Part shown: piece by piece, positions 36,128 through 47,091 of the stretch
How positions within the stretch are numbered: the stretch's first letter is position 1
How the letters are laid out: each line of letters opens with the position of its first letter
Origin: Meira nashicola
Lineage: Eukaryota > Basidiomycota > Exobasidiomycetes > Exobasidiales > Brachybasidiaceae
Assembly: GCA_001600355.1 (NCBI GenBank)
Contig: BCJU01000002.1
Span: forward strand, 2,604,001-2,668,000
Length of the DNA stretch: 64,000 nt
Direction: 5' to 3'
Position numbers and translations under genes: made by a program
Notes under the pieces: model-generated
The model's input: only the letters and a program-made list of their open reading frames with translations
Told to the model about the DNA's origin: nothing
Databases searched by the model: none

Positions 36128-39079
36128 ATGACAAGTCTAGCCAGTGCTAGCTTTGACACCATTCTTTTGAATCATAAGAATGCCTTGCAAGATACAGGAC
36201 CAAATTATGCCGATATATTACGTGATCCTCTCTTGACAAATACAAAAGCATTAACCTCAAAGGAGCTGAACATTTACTTGACAAACTCTCGTCAAACTGA
36301 GAAAGCAGCACAATCAAAAGCAGAAGAATGTAAGAAAGCACTCTCTAAAAGTCTCTCAATCTTACTCGCACATGCAGATGGTAAAGCGGAAGAATTAACT
36401 CAGCTACCGGATCAAATTGAAACACTAGAAGATGAATTGGCAGAACTTTGTGCGGAACTTAGGGGAGAAGGGCCTGGAGGGACGGCGTCATCTTCCACCT
36501 CGCTCCTGCAAACTTTAAGGGAAAAGCAGTCAATGCTCGAACAACTCGAAGCAACGCAAGATTCACTAGCGATTCTGGCAAAAGCAGAAGAACTAAAAGA
36601 TAAAGCCATCAAAGCAGAAACACAGAATGAAGAGAGCGAAAAGTCACTTGTACATTTCACAGAGCTAGCTGCACTTTCAAAAAGGGTTGAAAGTTTGGGT
36701 AATGGGGACTCACAATCGATTAAAGCCATGAACTTTGTCAATGCACAAAAGTCGCAAGCATTCACAACTTTGGCAAAAGTAAGGCAAGATCGATTGGACA
36801 GCGCACTCAAGAATGCAGGATGGCCTCCTCCACCGCCTGAGCTCAAGCTCGAGAATGAACCAGTTCAACAATCTCCTGAAAATATATTGCTAAAATCGAC
36901 AGAAGTTCGAACTGCATGGCGAGAGCTGATGATCTTGCAGAGAAAGAGTGAACAAATAGGTGTTCTAAGACCCTCGTCAGCTCGTATGAGCTCAAGTGAG
37001 GATGCAGCTCCCACCGATGCTGCCACGCAACCCTCGCCAGGTTCAAAGGCCTACCAACCACTTTTGACTGTCGAGTGCTTGTTAAAACCTCTCTTGCTGC
37101 GATTCTACTATCATTTTGATTCATCTAGAACGACGAACCGTTTGGACAAACCTGAATGGTACTTGAATCATATGTTATCCATTCTGAAATCAAACATACG
37201 CTTGTTTGATCCATTCAATGGTGCGATTGCTTCACTATGCAACAACGTCAGTAAATCACGCAAATCGCTTCGGTATGATCTTTCGGCAGAGCTACTTCAT
37301 GGACTTCTACGGCCTCTGACGCTTAAAGTTGAATCAAGCATTCAACTCCTTTTGCAAAATTCTCAATTGCTAAGTCATACGATCATGCAGACCGTACAAT
37401 TCGATCAGGATATTCGAGCAACGCTCATGCCAATCTTGCCGAATTGTTCACCTATCTTTTTGGCTGATGCACTATTATCCAACGAAATTGTCTTTGAAGC
37501 ATGGGTTCAAAGCGAAAGAGCATTCGCAAGCGATAGATTAAACGAAGAAATGGAAAGTAAAGGTGCTTGGCTTGTGGGCGATGAAGATGGTCTGGACGCA
37601 GAGGCGGCAGATGGAAGTTGGTCAGCAATGGCACAAGAAGGTCCTTCAGCAGATGTAAACGATATCGAAGATAGAGATTTAAACAGCGAGTCAGTACGAA
37701 TCAAAACAACAAGATCAGCAAGGGCAGTTGTTTCGCTGATTGAAGGTTTGACGGTACGTTATAAAGCGCTACCGTCAATCAGTCATCAACTACCTTTCCT
37801 ATTGATTCAATTGTCTGTCCTACAAGGCTATGCACAACGTTTGGAACGCAGTCTAGATGCCTTTGAAAGTCTCAGCTCAGCTTTCTCTCGTGCAATTCCT
37901 GGCGCCATTTCTGGTGGTAGTGGAGGATCGAATGAAAATCAAGGTATCAGTGGCGGTGAAGCAGATATGGTACGAGGTTTGCGTGGTTTAGGAAGATTGT
38001 TGAAAGCTTGCCTTTCGGCCTTATATATTTCTGCACATCTATCCTCACTTTCCTCTCAAAGTTTCTTTTTGATCATGGGAACTTCTTTGGCAAATACACG
38101 AGAAGGAGAAAAGCTAATGGGCGATTTCCGAAAATGGGAAGGAGATGAAGAAGAAAGAGAATTAGATCAAGCCAGTTTGGGTGATTTGGTTCGTAGAGGA
38201 TGGCGATCTGGAGGTAGGTTGGCAAGTGGAATGCGTCCTTTGGCAGCGAATGCGCCTGCTGGGGGTCAAAATGTCGAGTCTAGCAATTCACTGGAGAAAA
38301 TATCACAATCAAATTCAAAGGGTACAAATGACGGAATGGTTGATGTTTGGGAGAAATCGCGTGATCGATTCGATACATTGGCAAAACGAGCATTAAGAGG
38401 AATCGAAAAGATGATTACCAGCGAAGTTTTGGAAGGAATGCGTACTTATTCGCAACGAGATTGGGACGAAGATGAGACCAATAATGCGCAAGAAGGGGAA
38501 GAAGGTTTGGAAGGAGAATTATCACTATTTGACATACCTACGCCATCTCTACTTTCATCCCTCTCCACTCTTTCCATGCATTTGAGCCATATGCTTCCTT
38601 CACTACCGCGTCTGCAAGCAAATACAGTCTATCGTGCCATTTCTGATAGCCTTGCCACTGCGGTGGTAGATCGAGTTGTATTTTCGGGTGGTGCACATCG
38701 ATTCAATCTTCGAGGTGCTCAACGCTTTCAGCAAGATTTTCAACATGGTTGGATGGGCGTTGTGAATGATGTGTCTGTGAAACTGGTAGGCACAAATAGC
38801 ACAGCAAGTTCACCAATGGGCACACGACCTCAAGCAAGTTGGTCGTACTTACTCGATACGGTCAAACTCTTATCTCTAACTGATGATGACGATGATATCG
38901 ATGATGCAGAAAAGGAAAAAGAAGTTCCTACCCTGCAACAAGCTTGTCGAGCAGCCTTCGAGCCAACAATGGCTGGACCATCTTGGGAACAAGTCGTTGA
39001 CATGCTCAATATTGATGATAGGATGAACTTGCGTGTCGCTCGCGAAATTCTACGTAGACGTATAGATTGTCCTTGGTAA
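36128..39079 (+). CDS. TIP20: RINT1/Tip20 family vesicle-tethering subunit (Dsl1 complex)
   Basis: A 983-residue protein of the RINT-1/TIP-1 family, the ER-side tether for Golgi-derived COPI vesicles. The first half has long coiled coil (about 45-200). The family signature YYHFDSSRTTNRLDKPEWYL lies at about 330-350, followed by MLSILKSNIRLFDPFNG. Another family-like block reads TVQFDQDIRATLM. An acidic variable region (DGLDAEAADG, DVNDIEDRDLNSE) and a Gly-rich loop (GGSGGSNENQG) interrupt the helical bundle, making it longer than human RINT1 (792). The start is the ATG at 36128; the open frame begins earlier only with TTG. Symbol given by family; orthology to RINT1 is equally described. Confidence 0.88.
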   Translation: MTSLASASFDTILLNHKNALQDTGPNYADILRDPLLTNTKALTSKELNIYLTNSRQTEKAAQSKAEECKKALSKSLSILLAHADGKAEELTQLPDQIETLEDELAELCAELRGEGPGGTASSSTSLLQTLREKQSMLEQLEATQDSLAILAKAEELKDKAIKAETQNEESEKSLVHFTELAALSKRVESLGNGDSQSIKAMNFVNAQKSQAFTTLAKVRQDRLDSALKNAGWPPPPPELKLENEPVQQSPENILLKSTEVRTAWRELMILQRKSEQIGVLRPSSARMSSSEDAAPTDAATQPSPGSKAYQPLLTVECLLKPLLLRFYYHFDSSRTTNRLDKPEWYLNHMLSILKSNIRLFDPFNGAIASLCNNVSKSRKSLRYDLSAELLHGLLRPLTLKVESSIQLLLQNSQLLSHTIMQTVQFDQDIRATLMPILPNCSPIFLADALLSNEIVFEAWVQSERAFASDRLNEEMESKGAWLVGDEDGLDAEAADGSWSAMAQEGPSADVNDIEDRDLNSESVRIKTTRSARAVVSLIEGLTVRYKALPSISHQLPFLLIQLSVLQGYAQRLERSLDAFESLSSAFSRAIPGAISGGSGGSNENQGISGGEADMVRGLRGLGRLLKACLSALYISAHLSSLSSQSFFLIMGTSLANTREGEKLMGDFRKWEGDEEERELDQASLGDLVRRGWRSGGRLASGMRPLAANAPAGGQNVESSNSLEKISQSNSKGTNDGMVDVWEKSRDRFDTLAKRALRGIEKMITSEVLEGMRTYSQRDWDEDETNNAQEGEEGLEGELSLFDIPTPSLLSSLSTLSMHLSHMLPSLPRLQANTVYRAISDSLATAVVDRVVFSGGAHRFNLRGAQRFQQDFQHGWMGVVNDVSVKLVGTNSTASSPMGTRPQASWSYLLDTVKLLSLTDDDDDIDDAEKEKEVPTLQQACRAAFEPTMAGPSWEQVVDMLNIDDRMNLRVAREILRRRIDCPW

Positions 39080-39224
39080 TTTTTAAGCTGTTCTGTATTT
39101 CTTAATTCACACATTTTGTTGTTCTCTCGAGCAAATATATATATATGTCACATTGCAAAAGTATATAAAGAAGGTAAACGGGACACCTTTCTAACGGCTC
39201 ATCTTTGATTGTCTCTTCTTCTGT

Positions 39225-40559
39225 TTATGCCTTTTTAGCGCGTGCTTTGTCAGCCAAGCTAACGACCAACTTTGCTGCTTCATCTAAATCGAAAACAGGA
39301 TGAATCTTAACACCTGAGCTTTGATCAAAGTTATCAATCACCTTTTTAGCATCAGATTCTTGATTTCCACGTAGACGAGCGACGATGTCAATGTTCACAT
39401 CCTTTGAGATCGATTTAGCAGCTTCAACCAAAGCTTCTGCAACCTTTCCACTAGAGACGATACCACCGAAAACGTTGACGAATAAAGCTTTAGGGTCAGC
39501 AGATAATAAAAGCTTGAATGCCAATTTCATAGCTTCCGCATCTGCACCTCCACCGATATCGAGGAAATTGGCAGGATTACCGCCATTTAGCTTAACGACA
39601 TCCATTGTTGCCATTGCTAAGCCGGCACCGTTAACCAAACATCCGATATCACCGTCCAATTTGATAAAGTTCAATCCCTTTGTTCCAGCTTCAACCTCAT
39701 CAGGATCTTCTTGGGTAGGATCACGTAATTTGGCAATGTCAGGTTGACGGATTTCAACAGCGTTATCATCGAAGCCCAATTTTGCGTCCATGCATAATAC
39801 TTCTCCATCTTTGCTTTCTGCCATTGGATTAATTTCTACTTGTGTTGCGTCTTTCTCTTTGAAGAGTTTGTATAATTTGATGAATGTTTCAGCAGCTTGT
39901 TTCTCTTGTTTTTCTGAACTGAAGCCTAATTTCTTGGCAATGTCTAATGCTGTTTTTTGGTCTAAACCTTTCTCTAAATCAATAGGAGTTGTGATGATAG
40001 CATCTGGGTTTTCTTTGGCAACATCTTCGATTGACATACCACCTTGATTGGAAGCAATCAAGACGGGTAATTGAGATTGACGATCGTTCAAAAGAGCAAC
40101 GTAATATTCGTGTGCTGGTGGTCTTGCTTCTGCCAACATGACTGCATTGCAGATTCTACCTCCTGCACCAGTTTGTTTAGTGATCAATTTATTACCGATC
40201 ATCTGTTTTGCATAATCACGAGCTTCTTCTGGTGTTTTGATCAAATGAACACCACCTTGTAATCCTGAATCAAAATGACCTTTACCACGTCCACCTGCTA
40301 AAACTTGTGCTTTAATAACCATTCCTTTTCCGCCAAACTTTTTTGCAACTTCAAAAGCTTCATCGGCAGATTTAGCAGGAATTGATCTTGGTGTTGCGAT
40401 TCCGTACGAGTTTAAAATATCCATTGATAAGTATTCATGAATGGATAAGAAACGCTTTTGTTGTACCATTTTTGGTCCATTACGCATGATTGTGCTTGCC
40501 GCATTTACACGAGCACGCAATGCACCTCCCAAAGGGCGCATCGTCATTGAAGCAACCAT
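39225..40559 (-). CDS. LSC2: Succinyl-CoA ligase (ADP-forming) beta subunit, mitochondrial
   Basis: TCA-cycle enzyme subunit that binds ADP/ATP and phosphate and forms succinate from succinyl-CoA with the alpha subunit. The first about 38 residues are basic and lack acids (MRPLGGALRARVNAAS, up to QQKRF), typical of a mitochondrial presequence. The ATP-grasp domain follows: LSIHEYLSMDILNSYGI, GMVIKAQVLAGGRGKGHF, EINPMAES. The C-terminal ligase domain carries CLVNGAGLAMATMDVVKL, NFLDIGGGAD and VNVFGGIVSSGKVAEAL. The full length is 444 residues, normal for the family, with no intron. It diverges from BET1. Confidence 0.97.
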   Translation of the reverse strand: MVASMTMRPLGGALRARVNAASTIMRNGPKMVQQKRFLSIHEYLSMDILNSYGIATPRSIPAKSADEAFEVAKKFGGKGMVIKAQVLAGGRGKGHFDSGLQGGVHLIKTPEEARDYAKQMIGNKLITKQTGAGGRICNAVMLAEARPPAHEYYVALLNDRQSQLPVLIASNQGGMSIEDVAKENPDAIITTPIDLEKGLDQKTALDIAKKLGFSSEKQEKQAAETFIKLYKLFKEKDATQVEINPMAESKDGEVLCMDAKLGFDDNAVEIRQPDIAKLRDPTQEDPDEVEAGTKGLNFIKLDGDIGCLVNGAGLAMATMDVVKLNGGNPANFLDIGGGADAEAMKLAFKLLLSADPKALFVNVFGGIVSSGKVAEALVEAAKSISKDVNIDIVARLRGNQESDAKKVIDNFDQSSGVKIHPVFDLDEAAKLVVSLADKARAKKA

Positions 40560-40889
40560 ATTTGTGGATTTGTATGAAGATGAAGGATGATGATGAAAGT
40601 CTTTGTTCTAATGACGGGTAAGAACGTTTTTAGAATACATGCTATGAATTGCCAGACTTATTTGACGCCTTACGCCCTGTTCGGCTAGAATCCGAAGATT
40701 GTTAAAAAAAAACGTCTGTGCCCGTTGTACATACTCGAATGGGTACTTCAACCCGGACATACACGTGTACTTTTTAAGTGCTTATTTACAGAATACACTT
40801 TACGTGCCAGAGAAATAAGCTTCTGGGGTAAGTGTGTACGATCATCAGCATAATTACCATTTTCACCACTTACCTAAACTATTCACATT
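40560..40889. promoter_or_regulatory. Divergent promoter, LSC2 and BET1
   Basis: 330 bp between divergent starts, the presumed common promoter. An A9 run lies near 40704. No named element recognised. Confidence 0.45.
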
Positions 40890-41605
40890 ATGTCTCGGCG
40901 ACCTGGAGCAGGGGTGAATGATAGACATACTCTCCTTTCATCAGCAGCTTATCCATCTTCTTATCGTAATGGACAAGCTGGCCCTAGTACAGTAGGAGGA
41001 TATGGCGGCGGTGGAACAGGAGGAAGTGGATTTCGCAACGTTTCAACATTCGAACAACCATATGGTGATACATCTGACCCTTACGCAAAATATGATGTTC
41101 ATAAAGGAGCACCAAAGAAGGAGCCGGGATCATTGGGTGCTTCAGATGTTAGTAGAGGAATTTCGAATTTATTCGGATTACGAACGGCAGAACAATTAGA
41201 AGAACAAAATGATGAACATTTGGAAGGATTGAGTGCAAAAGTTCGAATTTTGAAAGATATTACAGTAGGAATAGGAAATGAAGTGCGAGATTCTACGAAA
41301 GATTTGGATTCATTAGTATGTACATTGGTATAATACCACAATACGAACAAGTAAGCTTACATCCTTTCTCTATACTTTACAGGGTGAAGCTTTTAATAAC
41401 ACCTCTGCTTTTCTTGGTAATACATTTACCCGAATGAAACACATGGCTCAACGTCAAGGCAGTTGGCATTGCAATATGTTCCTTTTTGTCCTTTTTATCA
41501 TTTGGATTTTTGTAAGTTCGACAATAGGCGATATATTGATAATGAGTGGAAAGATTGACCTATCTTCTATCCTTTCAGGTCTTATTGTGGTGGTGGCGAC
41601 ATTAA
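40890..41605 (+). CDS. BET1: Bet1 Qc-SNARE, three exons
   Basis: Qc-type SNARE for ER-to-Golgi vesicle fusion. Exons 40890-41315, 41383-41511 and 41579-41605 give 193 residues. Both introns are 67 nt and phase 0 (GTATGT..TTACAG and GTAAGT..TTTCAG). The N-terminus is Gly/Ser-rich and variable. The SNARE motif covers about 105-165: EQLEEQNDEHLEGLSAKVRI, then LKDITVGIGNEVRDST, continuing across intron 1 into GEAFNNTSAFLGNTFTRMKH. The C-terminal anchor (MFLFVLFIIWIF) runs into exon 3, which adds VLLWWWRH and the stop. Without splicing the frame stops after VCTLV and lacks half the SNARE helix and the anchor. The intron positions are my prediction from consensus sites and family match. Confidence 0.9.
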
Positions 41606-42159
41606 GGCAAATTGACATTTTTTCAATCTCATTGTACAGTATTGCATCTTCTTACACATTGAATATTTCCATGCTTAAATCTCACCAATTTTCATACGAG
41701 TGATATTCATATTGTCAGAATCGGAAATTGAAAGGCATAAGCCGTACATGCGGATGTGGAAATGTGCAGTAAAAATCACATCACAATACAAGGATCAGGA
41801 GGAATGCGTTGCAGCATCTCCTCTGATCTTTCTTAAAGATGGAAATTTACAGCATTAAAGTAAGGATGGAAAAGAAATAATGAAAATATGAAAGAGAGAA
41901 AGGTAAAGTCGTAATAGAATCGAAAGTGACATTGATATCGAACTGAGTGAATAAGAGCCCTCTCAGCCACTGAGTTGAGGTATTTGATTGTGGCCTTCGA
42001 CAAGTGGAGATTTGACCGGAAATCATGCACGGCGATTGCTCATGAAAAAGCTGTGGAGTTGACAAGAAGACCTTGGGATCGAAAGCGAAAGAAGGAAAAA
42101 AACAGATAAGCTGCAAATCGCAGCTGCTAAACAAGAGATGGAATAAAAATAAATCACAT
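41606..42159. other. Convergent intergenic region, BET1 / CDC3
   Basis: 554 bp of 3' flanking DNA. No RNA gene or conserved frame recognised. Confidence 0.5.
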
Positions 42160-43431
42160 CTAATTGCGTAGAGAGAATCCCTTTCTTGATTTTCCTTGGC
42201 TGTATGCGTTTGCCTTTTCGGGTGTTAATGGTCTTCCATTTTCTAGCCGTCTCTTCTTGTCCTCCAATTCCAGCCTTTGCTTGTCCAATTGATCTCTCAT
42301 TTCGCGGTGACGAGCGTAAAGTTCTTCTTCGCTCTGTTTCAACTTGGCTTCCTTTTCGGCAACCTTTTGTTGGAAGACGAGCTTCATTTCGTTTTCCATC
42401 TTTTGTAGTTTGGCTTCGTGCAATGCCCTTTCTTCTGCCATCTTTGCTGCCGGGTTCACTTCTTTGAATACAGAGTGATCTTGTGTAACTCCCATTCCGA
42501 CCAATTTTTCACTGCGGTATCTTTCATAAAGGTTGTCGTGGGTGTGTTCCTTCAATTCTTCCATATGTGAGCGAATCAACATTTGACGCAATTTGACAAA
42601 GTCGCAGTGATCCTCATTGTCCACCTCAATCACACCCCATGGGTATGCTCGGCCTCTTACACGCCTTCCGTCAGGAGTATCGATCTCTGTGTCAGATCCG
42701 ACGACAGCGAATGGAATTTTGCGAATGATCTCTTCATTTTCGGCAAGAGTTTCTTCATCCTCGTTCTCGTAGACGGGGGCATGGAAGATTTGAATTTGGT
42801 GGTGTGCAATATCAGCCAAGATACGTGCCTTGAATTGTACAATTTCTTCATCAGTCATTGTATCGGATTTTGCGATAACGGGGATCAAGTTGACTTTTTG
42901 GTGCAATCTACGCATGAATTCGATATCGATTGGGCGAAGAGCATGACCTGTGGGTTGAACAAAGTACAAGCATGCATGAACACGGTTGTCGACCAGTTTA
43001 GCACGGTTTACACGATTCTCTTGTTCCAAATATGCATCGAATCTTGATTCGATATTGTCTACGATTGGCTTCCAGCTGTCATCATTGTTGACAAAATCAC
43101 CAAAACCAGGTGTATCGACAACGGTCAAGCGGAGGCGGACGCCGTTTTCGACAATATCTGCGCTGATACTTTCAATTGCGACAGTTTTTGATCTTTCTTG
43201 CGATGGAGGAGGAACTTCTTTCTTTGGATAAAGACGTGTGTTGAATAATGTGTTGATCAAAGTTGATTTACCCAATCCAGATTCTCCTACAACCATACAT
43301 GTGAATGTGAAACCCTTACGAACACTTTTGCGGTGGACTTGATTGGGCAAATTGGCAAAACCAACGTAACCCATCAATTTCTTCCTTGCCAGACTGGCTG
43401 CCGGAACTCCATTTGGTGCTGTGGTTGCCAT
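42160..43431 (-). CDS. CDC3: Septin, Cdc3 type
   Basis: GTP-binding septin that forms heteromeric filaments at the bud neck or septum. The Cdc3 group is indicated by YVGFANLPNQVHRKSVRKGF before the P-loop GESGLGKS (49-56) and by ACLYFVQPTGHALRPIDIEF. G3 is DTPGFGD and G4 is AKSD. The septin unique element follows (GRAYPWGVIEVDNEDHCDF). A coiled coil covers about 330-400, with repeated Glu/Lys/Leu heptads (EKEAKLKQSEEELYARHREM). The full length is 423 residues, without the long N-terminal extension of yeast Cdc3. No intron is visible in this frame. The paralogue assignment is by sequence resemblance. Confidence 0.93.
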   Translation of the reverse strand: MATTAPNGVPAASLARKKLMGYVGFANLPNQVHRKSVRKGFTFTCMVVGESGLGKSTLINTLFNTRLYPKKEVPPPSQERSKTVAIESISADIVENGVRLRLTVVDTPGFGDFVNNDDSWKPIVDNIESRFDAYLEQENRVNRAKLVDNRVHACLYFVQPTGHALRPIDIEFMRRLHQKVNLIPVIAKSDTMTDEEIVQFKARILADIAHHQIQIFHAPVYENEDEETLAENEEIIRKIPFAVVGSDTEIDTPDGRRVRGRAYPWGVIEVDNEDHCDFVKLRQMLIRSHMEELKEHTHDNLYERYRSEKLVGMGVTQDHSVFKEVNPAAKMAEERALHEAKLQKMENEMKLVFQQKVAEKEAKLKQSEEELYARHREMRDQLDKQRLELEDKKRRLENGRPLTPEKANAYSQGKSRKGFSLRN

Positions 43432-44644
43432 ATTGTCGATAAAAAGATTAGTATTAAAATCGGAAGGAAAAAGTCAGAGCAAGAAGGCAAGTACGAATTG
43501 AATTCGATTCTAGTCTGCTATACTCTAAGTCGAATAAAAAGAAAAGTCAGAACCGTTACAGCTAGAGAATGTTCTGCTGAATCACTTGTGCCTTTGATCA
43601 GATGGCCTGATTGAATATGGTGTCCTTCTGGAGACGGATGATGAGGAAGCGAATGTCAGTGCAGCATTCAAAGTCATTTCGTCTTTACTTTATTCACACA
43701 CACAGACACACACACACACAATGCGCAACGCTACACTTTAACTTAAAGCTCGAGCACATTATCGGTCTTGGAAGAATTGACTAGTGCATCTCAAGGGGGG
43801 GACATCTTTTACCACGTAGCACTCTCTCTCTGTTGAAGTCCTCAATTCCTCGCGTGCGCTGTGCCCGCACAGAGAGAGAATAAAGCGTACGAACTTTGTT
43901 CTATCGAACACACGCATCTCTCTAACATTTTATCCTTTTTTTTTCTTTAAAAACAGGCAGAGCGGGTGCATAGTGCATATAAAATTCATTTTTTACGCTA
44001 ATTAGCCTTTTTTTTATTTAATCCACCGCTGGCTAATTTCTAGCTCGCTGGCTCTGTACAGACGCTAAGGTAGGCCTGGCTATGAACGAATGAATTAGCG
44101 CGGCGCCGGCAAAAGAATTTGCTTGAGGAGTGACAATGAATGCACCATTCAGCGATTTTAAAGAGCAGGATGATCGTATCTAGATGATTGATTTGAGCAT
44201 TTCTAGATTAAAAGATACATTGCTTTTTCTGTGTTTCACTCTATATTAAAGTATGGTTGTAATATAAACTCGTTCTTTTTTCACTCTTACTCACTTGCAA
44301 AGAGGCTAGCAGCACGAGGCAATCACTCTTGAAACACCTTTGCGTGACTACATACATAGGCAATCTGAATTAAACTCTTAAATGAATCGAACGCTGTTGA
44401 CTAACAATCTGAAAATCAGAACTAGATGGAGATTATATATACAATCAAGATGTACATACCATTTTGAGGATCCTTGACCGGATTAGCGTACCCAACTTCT
44501 CGGAATACGGCACAGAAAGAGCGCGTTTTCCACTTGATAGAAGCGTGACAAGCCGGTACACATATTTCATACCGGGCCGCTTCTCTTTTGTTCATACTCT
44601 CTCTCTCACACGACAATGTGATCGTGATCATATTGATCGACAAA
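43432..44644. other. Long divergent intergenic region with CA and CT repeats
   Basis: 1.2 kb between the CDC3 start and the luciferase-domain gene. It has a CA run (43695-43720). Complementary arms TCTCTCTCTGT (43823-43833) and ACAGAGAGAGA (43869-43879) could form an 11-bp stem with a 35-nt loop. T-rich tracts lie at 43935-44025. No gene recognised. Confidence 0.55.
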
Positions 44645-45694
44645 ATGAGTGTTAATTTACGTAATGTTGGTTTATCAAAATTACCAGAATATGCAACCTT
44701 ACTCTATCGAAAAGCACCGACGAGCGTTGTGACGATTGGTTCGATCGTAATCAGTTATCTACTTCGATTAGCATATGAAGATTATCAATTATTTAAAGCT
44801 TTGGGAAAAGGAGGATTAGGAAAACCTTCAATTTTGACTTGGTTGATTCATACGATCGCTTTAAGACCTCTTGCATTACCAAAAAGGGCTGCATTTGATG
44901 TGAATACGTTCCCGCTTGATGATCCTGAATGGAAAGGTTCAAGCAAATTACAAGGTTTACCAAAAAGAAAAGGACAAAGGCCGTTCGTTTTTGGTATGAT
45001 ACCTCACAGACAATTGGAAGCCATTGCACCACAAGGAGGAGAAATTCAAAGAGTGATCATCGATCATCTTTATCAAATTGCTAGACAAAATCCCGAATCG
45101 ATCACCTTAGCTTTATCCACGTATGAAGCAACGGATTCCCCTTGCTTGTTTGTCAAACATGGTGATGAATCTCTTGCTAAACCTAGTACGATGGCAAAAT
45201 TCTATCTAGCCGGAACTCCACCACCACATTTTGCTCTTGATGACGACGAGAAAAGCGCAAGTGCACTAGATCAAACCAAACCAAAAATGTTACCCCGCGA
45301 TGCAACAAAACATGAACTAGCACACATTCATCTTTCGGAAGGCAGTATGCACTTAACACTATCACCACAAGATGCACGTAAAGTGGTTAAAGAAGGTTAC
45401 GGAGAGAGACATAGGCTTGCAGGTTTAGCATATAGAGGAAATTATATTCCACCTTATTGGATACCAAAGTGGATATATAATATAATAGGAGATGAAGCAA
45501 ACGTGAGATGGTCATATCAACAAGTCATGCTCAATAAAATCAAAAATAACAAATCTTCCAGTGAACAAGGTGGAAAACTTGTTCCGCCAACGTATACATG
45601 CATCTATGCTCCAACGAATGAGGAAGAATTGCAATGGACGTTGAAGATTATAGATAGCAGCGTAGCATGGGCCATTGGCAAAGTTGACGTGTAA
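44645..45694 (+). CDS. Luciferase-domain (DUF5519) membrane-anchored protein
   Basis: A 349-residue member of the fungal family named for a luciferase-like domain (DUF5519), of unknown biochemical role. One membrane segment lies at about 25-44 (VVTIGSIVISYLLRLAYEDY). The domain itself comprises FVFGMIPHRQLEAIAP, then AHIHLSEGSMHLTLSPQDAR, then GYGERHRLAG, and ends TCIYAPTNEEELQWTLKII with SSVAWAIGKVDV. These are hallmark segments of the family. The start is the ATG at 44645; the frame is open further upstream only through a TTG. The name does not imply light emission. Confidence 0.82.
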   Translation: MSVNLRNVGLSKLPEYATLLYRKAPTSVVTIGSIVISYLLRLAYEDYQLFKALGKGGLGKPSILTWLIHTIALRPLALPKRAAFDVNTFPLDDPEWKGSSKLQGLPKRKGQRPFVFGMIPHRQLEAIAPQGGEIQRVIIDHLYQIARQNPESITLALSTYEATDSPCLFVKHGDESLAKPSTMAKFYLAGTPPPHFALDDDEKSASALDQTKPKMLPRDATKHELAHIHLSEGSMHLTLSPQDARKVVKEGYGERHRLAGLAYRGNYIPPYWIPKWIYNIIGDEANVRWSYQQVMLNKIKNNKSSSEQGGKLVPPTYTCIYAPTNEEELQWTLKIIDSSVAWAIGKVDV

Positions 45695-46363
45695 AAACTT
45701 TATGTATTTTAATACTGATGATTCTCATATTTTTTGGATTAGAGAGGGAGAGTGTGTGAGAGAGGTATCAAATTGACTAGAGTGAGATGCTAAAAAGTCG
45801 TTATTTGTTCGAATTGAATAGAATCATTTTTGAAATTTTCCACCCGACACAAACAAACAATCATGTCTCTGGACAGATTGTCATTCGGCAATGTACCTTT
45901 GATGTACACTACATGCATGACTTTTATTTGCCGATCACAAGATGATCGTGTGTTTTGTTGAGGGTCTTTTTTTTTTGGCATTCAAGCCTCCACACGTGGA
46001 AATTCACTCGTTTGCTTTGCCTTGCTTTTGCATTTATGCGCCATTTTAGCAAAGCCTTTCTCTTTATTCAAGCCGGAAATAGTCGCGTTGGCCTAAACAT
46101 TGACATTTGCGGTCCTGCGTTGAAGCAGTGTGCGTAAGACAAAATGAATATATTAATTGGGCGTGCATTGTGCCTCAGAGAAGCTGACTGAACGAAGTTC
46201 TGTAGACAGTCCCTTACGCCTAGCGTTAAACAAGTCAGCAAAAAAAACGCAATTCTTCCCAAAGCGAAGCGCACGTCCTCGTTGCGAAAAGGAAGAATTG
46301 TTTTCATTCAACTCTCTGCTTTCTTACAATAACCACTCACTACCTATTAACAAGAATATAAAC
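45695..46363. other. Intergenic region
   Basis: 669 bp between two plus-strand genes. It has a T10 run near 45967-45976 and nothing else recognised. The last 110 bp are A-rich and probably the leader of the next gene. Confidence 0.5.
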
Positions 46364-46993
46364 ATGATCAATCAATCAATCGCTCGTGGGCTTTCAGTCG
46401 CAAGCCGAACATCCGGTATGACAATGCGTCGTCAAGCAGTAATGTCATTAAACCGTCAATCGGGCGCAAAGAGAATGGCAAGTTCTGCAAACCCAATCAA
46501 AAAAGTTCAATCTGACGCTCCATGGGCAATCACATCTTTGATCGTATTTGGTGGAATGTTTGTTTATCTAACATCACCTTCTTCAGGCGATAAGCATGGT
46601 CATGGTGAAAAAGGACACGGTAAAGAAATTGAAGAAGAAAGTGAAGAAGAAGAAGATTCTTCTTCTACTTCTTCGGGTGAAGAATATGTTGACGTAAAAA
46701 AGGTTGAAGATAAACCAGGAGATGATGCACCAAAAGGTTCAAAAGCAATCGCCGAAAGAAGTTTAACAGCAGAAGATGGTGCTCATCTACAAAAGAAGAC
46801 AAAAGAAGCATCTGACATTCAGAGACGGGATGATACTACATTCAAACATGGTGTAGCAGCAGCAAAAGAAGGACATTCTGACCCTGAAAAGAGAATTTCT
46901 GATCCAAAGAAAGTCGTTGCAGCCGCTCACACTGCTCGTCAAGAGAAGGATGCATCCAAGAAGGAAGAAGCTGAATCTAATGATTCCGAGTAA
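46364..46993 (+). CDS. Probable mitochondrial single-pass membrane protein, unknown function
   Basis: Not recognised. The 209-residue product begins with an Arg-rich, acid-free segment (INQSIARGLSVASRTSG, then MRRQAV), expected for mitochondrial import. One membrane span follows at about 53-70 (PWAITSLIVFGGMFVYLT). The rest is hydrophilic and acidic (EEESEEEEDSSSTSSGEE), then Lys/Glu-rich. It resembles small inner-membrane proteins common in basidiomycetes, with the tail in matrix or intermembrane space unresolved. The ATG at 46364 is chosen because it starts the presequence and follows an A-rich leader (AATATAAAC). The upstream open frame has no useful ATG. Confidence 0.72.
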   Translation: MINQSIARGLSVASRTSGMTMRRQAVMSLNRQSGAKRMASSANPIKKVQSDAPWAITSLIVFGGMFVYLTSPSSGDKHGHGEKGHGKEIEEESEEEEDSSSTSSGEEYVDVKKVEDKPGDDAPKGSKAIAERSLTAEDGAHLQKKTKEASDIQRRDDTTFKHGVAAAKEGHSDPEKRISDPKKVVAAAHTARQEKDASKKEEAESNDSE

Positions 46994-47091
46994 TTATTTC
47001 AGTCCAAATAACATTATCGTCGACAATAACACTTTACACATATAAATGACAATACAATCTAAACAATAACTCTTGCATGAATTAAGGGTAT

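Noticed and set aside
46157..46363. Upstream extension of the mitochondrial protein
   Set aside because: It begins with TTG, and the ATG at 46364 gives a proper import presequence.
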